Source: Beijerinckiaceae bacterium (lineage in GTDB: Bacteria; Pseudomonadota; Alphaproteobacteria; Rhizobiales; Beijerinckiaceae). From it: 6,454 nucleotides of DNA. Of the stretch, positions 1 through 5,315 are shown in pieces (position 1 is the stretch's first letter; each line of letters starts with the position of its first letter). Under the pieces are notes generated by a model. That model was not told the DNA's origin and did no database searches. It saw nothing but the letters and a program-made list of their open reading frames with translations. The stretch lies in the NCBI GenBank assembly GCA_947456315.1, contig CANGRU010000103.1, forward strand, positions 1 through 6,454. Reading direction: 5' to 3'. A program made the translations under genes and the position numbers.

Positions 1-285
1 GAAGACGACCGGCCATTGATTGAAAAGCAGGCTGATGGTCATTGGCTCGTAGACGCGCGGGCCAATCTTGATGACCTGACCGAAGAAATAGGTTTTGATT
101 TTGTCTCTCTGGCGCAAGAAGAGAAGGTCGAAACTCTGGGAGGCCTCGTTATCACACTGGCAGGGCGTGTTCTGCCGCGCGGCGAAACCTTCGAAGTTCC
201 GGATGTCATTCGTTTTGATATTCTTGACGCGGATCGTCGACGCTTGAAGCGCTTGCGCCTCACCCTTTTGAGTGCTGGCGCATGA
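1..285 (+). CDS. CorC/TlyC-type hemolysin-family protein, C-terminal fragment
   Basis: The reading frame is open from base 1 and ends at TGA 283-285, giving 94 visible residues; the N-terminal part is outside the window. The fragment looks like the transporter-associated CorC_HlyC domain that closes CBS-domain proteins of the CorC/TlyC type. It shows a DGHWLVDARANLDDL stretch, then ETLGGLVITLAGRVLPRGE, then FDILDADRRRLKRLRL, which match the usual 'dG.w.vdg...ldDl', 'vdTlgGlv...lGr.P..Ge' and 'f.vl.ad.rri' blocks. Family members carry paired CBS domains before this one and are linked to magnesium/cobalt handling or to membranes; the old name hemolysin is not a proven function. The gene lies directly upstream of lnt, as is usual in Rhizobiales, and the two are probably co-transcribed. 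The family is fairly certain; the substrate is unknown. Confidence 0.85.
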   Translation, partial: EDDRPLIEKQADGHWLVDARANLDDLTEEIGFDFVSLAQEEKVETLGGLVITLAGRVLPRGETFEVPDVIRFDILDADRRRLKRLRLTLLSAGA

Positions 286-298
286 TATCGAATTTGCA

Positions 299-1909
299 AT
301 GCTGAAGATTGCTCATGCCATCACCTTGTCGGATGGTTGGCGTCGTCATGTGATGGCTTTTGTCGCGGGCGTCATTGGTGCTCTCGCATTGGCTCCGGTG
401 CATGTGATTCCGGCTGCTTTTGTGCCGATGATTGTCAGCGTTCTGCTGTTGGATGGTTTGGCTCCGGTCAAAAGCGCGCGATTTGATAGAACAGCTTTGC
501 GTCAAGCTGGCTTGATCGGTTGGTTTTTGGGATTTGGTTATTTTGTGGCAGGGCTCTGGTGGCTAGGCGCTGCTTTTCTGGTGGATGCTGAAGAATTTGC
601 CTGGGCGCTGCCTTTTGGCGTTGCAGGACTGCCGGCTATTTTGGGTTGCTTCACGGCTTTCGGCATGATGTTGGCGCGTCTGTTGTGGTCGACCGGTTCG
701 ACGCGCATTCTGGCTTTGGCGCTGGCATTGGGTATTTCCGAATGGTTGCGCGGCACGCTCTTTACCGGCTTTCCCTGGAACGATTTCGGCATGATGTTGG
801 CTAGCAATCTTGTGTTGGCACAAAGTGCCAGCATCTTTGGATTGCACGGGCTTACATTTTTGTCGGTGTTTATTTTTGCGAGCCCGGCCGTTTTGTCGGA
901 TCGCTCGACAGGTCGTAAACCCACGGCGCTGCTCTGGGGTCTTATTCTGCTTGTCGCTTTGACAGCTTTTGGTGCGCTGCGTCTGGCAGGTGCTTCAGAT
1001 AAAAATGTTGCAGGCGTCAAAATCCGCATCATGCAGCCCAATGTGCCTCAGGATGATCGCTTCAGGATTGAGAACAAAGACCAGATTCTTGATCAATATT
1101 TACGCTTGTCTGCGCAGCCCAGTGCACAAGCGCCAAACGGCCTGTCCGACGTCACCCATCTGATTTGGCCGGAATCCGCTTTCCCTTTCATTCTCTCTCG
1201 TGATCCCGACTCTCTGGCGCGTATCAGCCGGGCCTTGGGGCGTGTTGTGCTGGTGACTGGAGCGGCGCGGGCGGAGACCGTGAACAGCGGGGCCTTTCCC
1301 GGTGAAATCAGAAAAGTTTCTTATTTCAATTCCATACAGGTCCTGACCGGTTCGGGCGCCATTATTGATACCTACGACAAATTGCATCTGGTGCCTTTCG
1401 GCGAATATCTGCCGCTTTCCGGATTGCTGGAAAAACTCGGCCTACGGCAATTTGTCCATATTCCCGGTGGATTCGAAGCAGGGATTGCCCGCAAATTATT
1501 GGCTGTTCCGGGCTTGCCGGGAGTTTTTCCACTGGTCTGTTATGAGGCCATTTTCCCTGAATCTGTTGAACCGGACTTGCTTCACAAGGCAGGCGTGATC
1601 GTGAATGTGACCAATGATGGCTGGTTTGGTCCGACCTTCGGGCCCTATCAGCATTTGGCCCAGGCACGCTTGCGCAGCATTGAAAGCGGACTTCCTTTTT
1701 TACGTGCAGCTAATACCGGAATCTCTGCAATCATAGATCCTTATGGTCGCAGTATTGATCAACTAGCGATTGGTGTTGAAGCAGTTCTGGATGCACATTT
1801 ACCTGCCGCACTCAGCATGCCGTTGATTGCGCACTATCCATTTTTAAGCCCGTTTTTATTGGCTCTTTTTGGTTTCTTGCTTCTCGGTTTTCTGCGCTGG
1901 CGGCGTTAA
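299..1909 (+). CDS. lnt: Apolipoprotein N-acyltransferase (Lnt)
   Basis: Lnt is an inner-membrane enzyme that adds the third acyl chain, taken from a phospholipid, to the N-terminal cysteine of lipoproteins. This is the last step of lipoprotein maturation. From ATG 299 the protein has 536 residues, normal for the family. The N-terminal part is a bundle of hydrophobic helices (roughly 18-35, 38-53, 71-95, 102-123, 136-147, 169-197, 210-228). A periplasmic carbon-nitrogen hydrolase domain follows (about 240-500), then a final membrane helix near 511-532 and a positive LRWRR end. The catalytic triad is intact: Glu292 in IWPESAFP, Lys361 in YDKLHLVPFGEYLP and Cys414 in VCYEAIFPE. Its spacing nearly equals that of E. 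coli E267/K335/C387. Glu369, Tyr415 and Glu416 fit E. coli E343, Y388 and E389. The start is uncertain: GTG 272 would overlap the upstream gene by 14 bp and add nine residues. Neither start has a clear Shine-Dalgarno; 299 gives an N-terminus closer to rhizobial relatives as I recall them. Confidence 0.96.
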   Translation: MLKIAHAITLSDGWRRHVMAFVAGVIGALALAPVHVIPAAFVPMIVSVLLLDGLAPVKSARFDRTALRQAGLIGWFLGFGYFVAGLWWLGAAFLVDAEEFAWALPFGVAGLPAILGCFTAFGMMLARLLWSTGSTRILALALALGISEWLRGTLFTGFPWNDFGMMLASNLVLAQSASIFGLHGLTFLSVFIFASPAVLSDRSTGRKPTALLWGLILLVALTAFGALRLAGASDKNVAGVKIRIMQPNVPQDDRFRIENKDQILDQYLRLSAQPSAQAPNGLSDVTHLIWPESAFPFILSRDPDSLARISRALGRVVLVTGAARAETVNSGAFPGEIRKVSYFNSIQVLTGSGAIIDTYDKLHLVPFGEYLPLSGLLEKLGLRQFVHIPGGFEAGIARKLLAVPGLPGVFPLVCYEAIFPESVEPDLLHKAGVIVNVTNDGWFGPTFGPYQHLAQARLRSIESGLPFLRAANTGISAIIDPYGRSIDQLAIGVEAVLDAHLPAALSMPLIAHYPFLSPFLLALFGFLLLGFLRWRR

Positions 1910-1976
1910 GCACATCGTCAGGTTTGCTCAACAAACTCTTGCCCTGAGCTTTGCTGTCTGAGACAAGACTAATGTT

Positions 1977-1989
1977 TCAGCAATGCTGA
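1977..1989. repeat. 13-bp palindrome in the lnt-XRE spacer
   Basis: TCAGCA-A-TGCTGA is a perfect palindrome around a single central base, 68 bp after the lnt stop and 53 bp before the XRE start. It has no T-run after it, so it does not look like an intrinsic terminator. It could be part of an operator, or chance. Confidence 0.4.
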
Positions 1990-1993
1990 GGTT

Positions 1994-2016
1994 TGAACGG
2001 AAGGCGGCACCGTTCA
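1994..2016. repeat. Inverted repeat TGAACGG-N9-CCGTTCA upstream of the XRE regulator
   Basis: Two perfect 7-bp arms (1994-2000 and 2010-2016) are separated by nine bases. The element ends 26 bp before the GTG start of the regulator. Dyads of this size suit a dimeric helix-turn-helix repressor, and XRE regulators often control their own gene, so an autoregulatory operator is a reasonable inference. An RNA hairpin is the alternative. No poly-T follows, which argues against a terminator of lnt. Confidence 0.45.
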
Positions 2017-2028
2017 GGTTTCGAGCAT

Positions 2029-2032
2029 GGAG
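2029..2032 (+). promoter_or_regulatory. Ribosome binding site of the XRE regulator
   Basis: GGAG lies 10 nt before GTG 2043 and only 4 nt before the in-frame TTG 2037. The spacing is acceptable for GTG and too short for TTG, so it decides the start in favour of GTG. Confidence 0.55.
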
Positions 2033-2042
2033 ATAATTGCGC

Positions 2043-2474
2043 GTGACCAAACAGCCGAACCCCATCGATCTACATGTTGGAAACCGCGTCAGGATGCGCC
2101 GTGCGCTTCTAGGTCTGACGCAGGAAAAATTGGGTCTGGCCCTTGGCCTGACCTTTCAGCAGGTTCAAAAATACGAGAAGGGTACCAATCGCATTGGTGC
2201 CAGTCGCCTGCAGGCCATCGCCCATGTCCTGGATGTTCCGCCATCCTATTTTTTTGAAGGCGCGACAGATTCGCTGGGTGACATGTCCGGCTTTGCAGAC
2301 GGAACGCGCACCTTTGTGCCGGATCTTGTGACCTCAACGGAAGGCTTGCACCTCAATCGGGCCTTTGCGCGCATCACTGACCCTAAGGTGCGCCGCCGCA
2401 TTGTGGATCTCGTTGTTCAAATCGCCGAAAGCCAGGCGAGCATGCCCGAAGCCGCCTCAGAAAGCTCCGCTTGA
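2043..2474 (+). CDS. XRE-family transcriptional regulator, PhrR/PraR-like
   Basis: This is a 143-residue DNA-binding protein with one Cro/CI-type helix-turn-helix at about residues 11-72. It reads LTQEKLGLALGLTFQQVQKYEKGTNR, where LTQEKLGLAL and TFQQVQKYEKG are the second and third (recognition) helices. VGASRL-like and DVPPSYFFEG blocks follow. These blocks are typical of the short XRE regulators found before metK in Rhizobiales, among them PhrR of Sinorhizobium (acid-induced) and PraR of Rhizobium and Azorhizobium. I assign the group from memory of the motifs, so no symbol is given. The C-terminal half (about 73-143) has no recognised domain; it includes a basic helix DPKVRRRIVDLVVQIAES and a low-complexity acidic/serine tail. 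A GGAG favours GTG 2043 over TTG 2037. The last codons and the stop take part in the inverted repeats of the metK leader. Targets cannot be read from the sequence. Confidence 0.88.
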   Translation: MTKQPNPIDLHVGNRVRMRRALLGLTQEKLGLALGLTFQQVQKYEKGTNRIGASRLQAIAHVLDVPPSYFFEGATDSLGDMSGFADGTRTFVPDLVTSTEGLHLNRAFARITDPKVRRRIVDLVVQIAESQASMPEAASESSA

Positions 2475-2529
2475 GCGTTCGTTAAAAAGAACAAAACAGC
2501 CTATCTGGCTTGACCTGACGAACGCTCAA
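2471..2529. repeat. Perfect 12-bp inverted repeat spanning the XRE stop codon
   Basis: TTGAGCGTTCGT (2471-2482) and ACGAACGCTCAA (2518-2529) are exact reverse complements separated by 35 bases; a G-T wobble and one more A-T pair extend them inward. The TGA stop of the XRE gene (2472-2474) is inside the left arm. The element could act as RNA (stem of the metK leader) or as DNA (paired operator sites). No T-run follows the right arm, so it is not an ordinary terminator. Confidence 0.7.
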
Positions 2530-2536
2530 TGGCACA

Positions 2537-2581
2537 AGTTTCGACCCCAAGCGCCAATCAACATAGGCGCTCTGCGAAACT
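2537..2581 (+). repeat. Two-part hairpin just upstream of metK
   Basis: The outer arms AGTTTCG and CGAAACT (7 bp) enclose inner arms AGCGCC and GGCGCT (6 bp) with a 10-nt loop. Interior loops of 6 and 3 nt separate the two stems. It ends 11 nt before the metK Shine-Dalgarno and is followed by no T-run, which suggests a leader structure rather than a terminator. Confidence 0.5.
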
Positions 2582-2592
2582 GCGCGACCAGC

Positions 2593-2596
2593 GGAG
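2593..2596 (+). promoter_or_regulatory. Ribosome binding site of metK
   Basis: GGAG touches the ATG at 2597 directly, which is too close to serve it, but sits 6 nt before the in-frame GTG at 2603, which is near ideal. This favours GTG 2603 as the real metK start. Confidence 0.6.
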
Positions 2597-2602
2597 ATGA
2601 GT

Positions 2603-3790
2603 GTGACCAGACAAAATTATTTGTTCACCAGCGAGTCGGTTTCCGAAGGCCATCCCGACAAGGTTTGTGACCGTATCTCTGACGAAGTCGTCGATCTGTT
2701 TTTCCGCGAAGGCGCGAAGGCAGGGATCAACCCCTACGACATTCGCGTAGCTTGCGAGACCTTGGCAACCACGAACCGTGTGGTGATTGCGGGTGAAGTC
2801 CGCGGGCCTTCTTTTACAGAAGACACAATCATTCATCTGGCGCGACAGGCTATTCGCGATATCGGCTATGAGCAGGACGGGTTCCATTGGGAACGCGCCA
2901 ACATTGAAGTGTTGCTGCATGCCCAGTCGGTTGATATCGCACAGGGCGTTGATTCGGCCGGCAACAAGGATGAGGGCGCGGGCGACCAGGGCATCATGTT
3001 TGGCTACGCTTGCCGCGAAACGCCGGAATTGATGCCTGCGCCGATCTATTATTCGCACAAGATTTTGCAGCTTCTCTCACAAGCTCGCCGCTCGGGCGCT
3101 GAGAAGCACCTTGGTCCAGATGCCAAGAGCCAGGTCACAATCCGTTATGAGAACGGCAAGCCAGTCGAGGCCACGCAAATCGTCGTGTCACATCAGCATG
3201 TGAAGGAAGATCTCACCTCACAGCAGATTTCCGACATTGTGCGTCCTTATGTCGAGAAAGCTTTGCCAGCCGGCTGGATCACCAAGAACACGCAATGGCA
3301 CATCAATCCGACCGGCAAGTTCTTCATCGGCGGTCCTGATGGTGACACGGGTCTGACAGGTCGCAAGATTATCGTCGACACATACGGCGGCGCGGCACCT
3401 CATGGTGGCGGTGCATTCTCAGGCAAAGATCCGACAAAGGTCGATCGCTCGGCTGCATATGCTGCGCGCTATTTGGCGAAGAATGTTGTGGCCGCTGGTT
3501 TGGCCGATCGCTGCAGCATCCAGCTTGCCTACGCGATTGGCGTTGCCGAGCCGCTGTCGATCTATGCGGATCTTTATGACACGGGCAAGGTTGATCCGGC
3601 CAAGTTGGAGGCCGTCTTGCGCGAAGCCATGAAATTAACACCGCGTGGTATTCGTGAGCACCTGCAGCTCAACCGTCCGATTTATGCGCGCACCTCGGCC
3701 TATGGTCATTTTGGCCGTGCACCGGATGCTGATGGTGGCTTCTCGTGGGAAAAGACCGATCTGGTCGATGCTCTCAAGAGCCGTTTCTGA
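2603..3790 (+). CDS. metK: S-adenosylmethionine synthetase (methionine adenosyltransferase)
   Basis: MetK joins ATP and methionine to make S-adenosylmethionine, releasing phosphate and pyrophosphate; it acts in the cytoplasm, usually as a tetramer. The 395-residue protein has the normal length of about 390 and is complete. Signature blocks are in order: [12 protein letters not shown] near residue 16 (ATP and metal contacts), [12 protein letters not shown] near 125 (methionine-site signature), [12 protein letters not shown] near 244 and the glycine-rich [16 protein letters not shown] near 268 (phosphate-binding loop). I chose GTG 2603 because of GGAG spacing and because an N-terminus [12 protein letters not shown] matches alphaproteobacterial relatives as I recall them; ATG 2597 would add two residues. 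trmB follows 20 bp after the stop, and no terminator is visible between them, so the two probably share a transcript. The spacer before metK holds the inverted repeats described separately. The identification is essentially certain. Confidence 0.98.
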   Translation: MTRQNYLFTSESVSEGHPDKVCDRISDEVVDLFFREGAKAGINPYDIRVACETLATTNRVVIAGEVRGPSFTEDTIIHLARQAIRDIGYEQDGFHWERANIEVLLHAQSVDIAQGVDSAGNKDEGAGDQGIMFGYACRETPELMPAPIYYSHKILQLLSQARRSGAEKHLGPDAKSQVTIRYENGKPVEATQIVVSHQHVKEDLTSQQISDIVRPYVEKALPAGWITKNTQWHINPTGKFFIGGPDGDTGLTGRKIIVDTYGGAAPHGGGAFSGKDPTKVDRSAAYAARYLAKNVVAAGLADRCSIQLAYAIGVAEPLSIYADLYDTGKVDPAKLEAVLREAMKLTPRGIREHLQLNRPIYARTSAYGHFGRAPDADGGFSWEKTDLVDALKSRF

Positions 3791-3810
3791 TTAGCTGAAG
3801 AGGTCAAAAC

Positions 3811-4524
3811 ATGTGTGCGGATGAGATTGCCGGCGCTTCCGGACCAATCAACCGCACACTTTATGGCCGCCGCAAAGGTAAAAAGCTCCGCCAACTTCAG
3901 GCGGGGCTTGTGACCAACGAACTTCCGGATATTTCCGTTGATTGCTCGAAAGCCATTGTGCCCGAGCACGTTTTTGAAACAGCTTATTCCGAATATCGTA
4001 TGGAGATTGGCTTCGGTGGTGCCGAACATCTCGTACATGAATCCGAAAAGCATCCGGATGTTGGCTATATCGGCTGCGAGCCGTTCATCAATGGTGTGGC
4101 CAAACTTCTTGTTCAGTTGAATGAAAAGCAATTGCGCAACGTGCGGGTTCATCATGGTGATGCCCGCGATGTGCTATTGCATCTTCCCGAAGCATCGCTT
4201 TCGCGTGTGGATGTTTTGTATCCCGACCCTTGGCCGAAATGGCGTCAGCGCAAGCGGCGTTTTTTGTCAGAAAACAACATTGATGAGATTGCGCGTGTGT
4301 TGAAGCCAGGAGCAATCTTTCGCTTTGCCACGGATATTGACGATTATGCGGGCTGGGTTCTGGCGCGCGTTCTGAAATCCGACCGCTGGATTTGGCAGGA
4401 GTCCAAACCGGGCGCGCGGGCTTGGCAAGAGGCTTGGGAAAATTGGCCCAGCACGCGTTATGAAGCAAAAGCATTCCGCGAGGGCCGCAAGCCTGTTTAT
4501 TTGAGCTTTATCAAATCAACTTAA
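3811..4524 (+). CDS. trmB: tRNA (guanine-N7-)-methyltransferase, m7G46
   Basis: TrmB transfers a methyl group from S-adenosylmethionine to N7 of guanine 46 in the tRNA variable loop. The 237-residue protein is full length for the family. It has a basic N-terminus (GRRKGKKLRQLQ), the SAM-binding motif I EIGFGGAEHL at 65-74, an acidic GCEPF motif at 88-92 and the hallmark PDPWPKWRQRKRR at 138-150. FATDIDDY at 172-179 and a C-terminal STRYEAKAFREGRKPVY segment (TKFE-like) at 214-230 follow. Two usually conserved positions differ: the third glycine of motif I is Ala71, and the histidine of the PDPWPK block is Gln146. The ATG has a good ribosome binding site, GAAGAGG ending 7 nt upstream. It lies 20 bp after metK, whose product it uses. 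Its stop overlaps the stop of the convergent metallopeptidase gene by 4 bp. The call is secure; normal activity is likely but not shown. Confidence 0.96.
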   Translation: MCADEIAGASGPINRTLYGRRKGKKLRQLQAGLVTNELPDISVDCSKAIVPEHVFETAYSEYRMEIGFGGAEHLVHESEKHPDVGYIGCEPFINGVAKLLVQLNEKQLRNVRVHHGDARDVLLHLPEASLSRVDVLYPDPWPKWRQRKRRFLSENNIDEIARVLKPGAIFRFATDIDDYAGWVLARVLKSDRWIWQESKPGARAWQEAWENWPSTRYEAKAFREGRKPVYLSFIKST

Positions 4525-5270
4525 TCTGTCGCACCGTAGCGATGTAAAGATAAGCCGTGTGCATGGAGCCATGCCTCAGCGCGATCTGTCATAGGCGCCA
4601 GCTTTTTTGCAACCTCCCAGAACGCGTCCGAATGGTTCATATGAACCAGATGCGCCACCTCGTGTGCGGCGAGATAGTCCAGCACGAAGGGTGGCGCCAT
4701 AATCATGCGCCATGAAAAACTGAGAGCCCCACTTGCTGAGCAAGACCCCCAGCGACTGGTTGTGTCACGAACGGTTACGCGTCTTGGGGCAAATCCTAGA
4801 GAGCTACAATGTTGCCTGACAGCGTCCTCCAATGCAGCTTGCGCTTCCTTTTTCAGAAAATCATGCAGGCGCCGTGACAAATGGTCTTGCGAGCATGAGA
4901 CACGGACAATTTTCTCGGCGACGCAGATTTCAACACCGCCCCGCAGACGCTCGATATGTGCAATCGTAAAGTCTTCGCCCTTGAAGGGCAGCGTTGCACC
5001 GTCAACAAAGGGAACGGCGCGCGGAACCCGGTTCAGCCGCGCCGCAATCCAAGCCGCATGGCGCTGGGCAAAATCTTTTGCGGCGGCAAAAGAGCTGCGC
5101 TTGGGGAGAGTGACAACAACGTCACGTGTGGCATTGCGCACCCGCAAGGTGAAACGTCGCGCAGTTGGGACACGTTTGAGAAGCACGCGATAGTTCACGC
5201 CTTCATGGACAACGTCCAAGTGGTCAGGCGTTTTGGGCGTGGCAGTGATCTGTCGGAGCAGACGAAGCAT
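4521..5270 (-). CDS. YgjP-like (DUF45) zinc metallopeptidase, M48-type annotation
   Basis: The 249-residue protein has the layout of the YgjP-like metallopeptidase family: a beta-rich N-terminal half with VPTARRFTLRVRN near 34-46, then a helical basic stretch, then the catalytic core. The core shows SRWGSCSASGALSFSWRM at 172-189 and the zinc site HEVAH at 203-207. The third ligand is probably His213 in MNHSDAFW. All zinc-binding and catalytic residues expected of a gluzincin-like HExxH fold are present, so it should be an active hydrolase. Substrates of this family are largely unknown, and I do not assign one. No signal peptide or membrane helix is evident, suggesting a cytoplasmic protein. 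ATG 5270 is the first possible start after an in-frame stop at 5301-5303. It has no visible Shine-Dalgarno and lies 3 nt after a perfect hairpin. phaZ is 45 bp upstream on the same strand; co-transcription is possible. Confidence 0.9.
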   Translation of the reverse strand: MLRLLRQITATPKTPDHLDVVHEGVNYRVLLKRVPTARRFTLRVRNATRDVVVTLPKRSSFAAAKDFAQRHAAWIAARLNRVPRAVPFVDGATLPFKGEDFTIAHIERLRGGVEICVAEKIVRVSCSQDHLSRRLHDFLKKEAQAALEDAVRQHCSSLGFAPRRVTVRDTTSRWGSCSASGALSFSWRMIMAPPFVLDYLAAHEVAHLVHMNHSDAFWEVAKKLAPMTDRAEAWLHAHGLSLHRYGATD

Positions 5271-5273
5271 GAT

Positions 5274-5296
5274 GCCAGAATCTAACCGATTCTGGC
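5274..5296 (-). repeat. 9-bp perfect hairpin between phaZ and the metallopeptidase gene
   Basis: Read on the minus strand, GCCAGAATC and GATTCTGGC flank the loop GGTTA. The stem starts 19 nt after the phaZ stop and ends 3 nt before the ATG of the downstream gene. No U-run follows, so it is not a standard Rho-independent terminator. It could protect the phaZ mRNA 3' end, limit read-through, or hold down translation of the downstream gene. A smaller CGCC-TCT-GGCG hairpin lies just upstream (5304-5314). Confidence 0.6.
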
Positions 5297-5315
5297 CGTG
5301 TTACGCCAGAGGCGG

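Larger units (their letters stand above)
2465..2596 (+). promoter_or_regulatory. Candidate structured leader of metK (three-way junction)
   Basis: Three helices can be drawn by eye. The closing helix pairs CTCCGC 2465-2470, in the last XRE codons, with GCGGAG 2591-2596, which contains the metK Shine-Dalgarno. The second helix is a perfect 12-bp pairing, 2471-2482 with 2518-2529, stacked directly on the first with no unpaired base on that side. Its 35-nt apical region holds a small AGCC/GGCT hairpin (2498-2501 with 2507-2510). The third helix pairs AGTTTCG 2537-2543 with CGAAACT 2575-2581 and carries an inner 6-bp stem (2550-2555 with 2566-2571). If this folds, ribosome access to metK is blocked. 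I do not recognise it as a known SAM riboswitch class. The pairing is seen in the sequence; the function is inference. Confidence 0.4.

Noticed and set aside
538..1041. Long open frame on the minus strand inside lnt, and similar frames antisense to metK (2558-3058) and trmB (3706-4155)
   Set aside because: They lie wholly opposite certain genes and their translations are basic, low-complexity and free of recognisable motifs, as expected from antisense of codon-biased genes.
2027..2257. ATG 2027 frame overlapping the start of the XRE gene
   Set aside because: It is out of frame with the helix-turn-helix protein and has no coding features; the GGAG upstream of GTG 2043 lies inside it.
2471..2529. 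Intrinsic terminator after the XRE gene
   Set aside because: The stem is strong, but the loop is 35 nt and no T-run follows the right arm.
2509..2538. CTTGAC at 2509-2514 as the -35 of a metK promoter
   Set aside because: The -35 matches the alphaproteobacterial consensus, but 17-18 bp downstream there is only GCACAA or CACAAG, which is not a convincing -10. Not listed as a promoter.
2471..2596. SAM-II, SAM-V or SAM/SAH riboswitch upstream of metK
   Set aside because: The expected conserved pieces, such as the GCTAAA of SAM-II, are absent, and the pairing pattern is not their H-type pseudoknot. Kept only as an unclassified candidate leader.
4705..5193. Open frame on the plus strand opposite the metallopeptidase gene
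   Set aside because: The minus-strand gene here has a clear HExxH domain; the plus translation is arginine/threonine-rich with no domain features.
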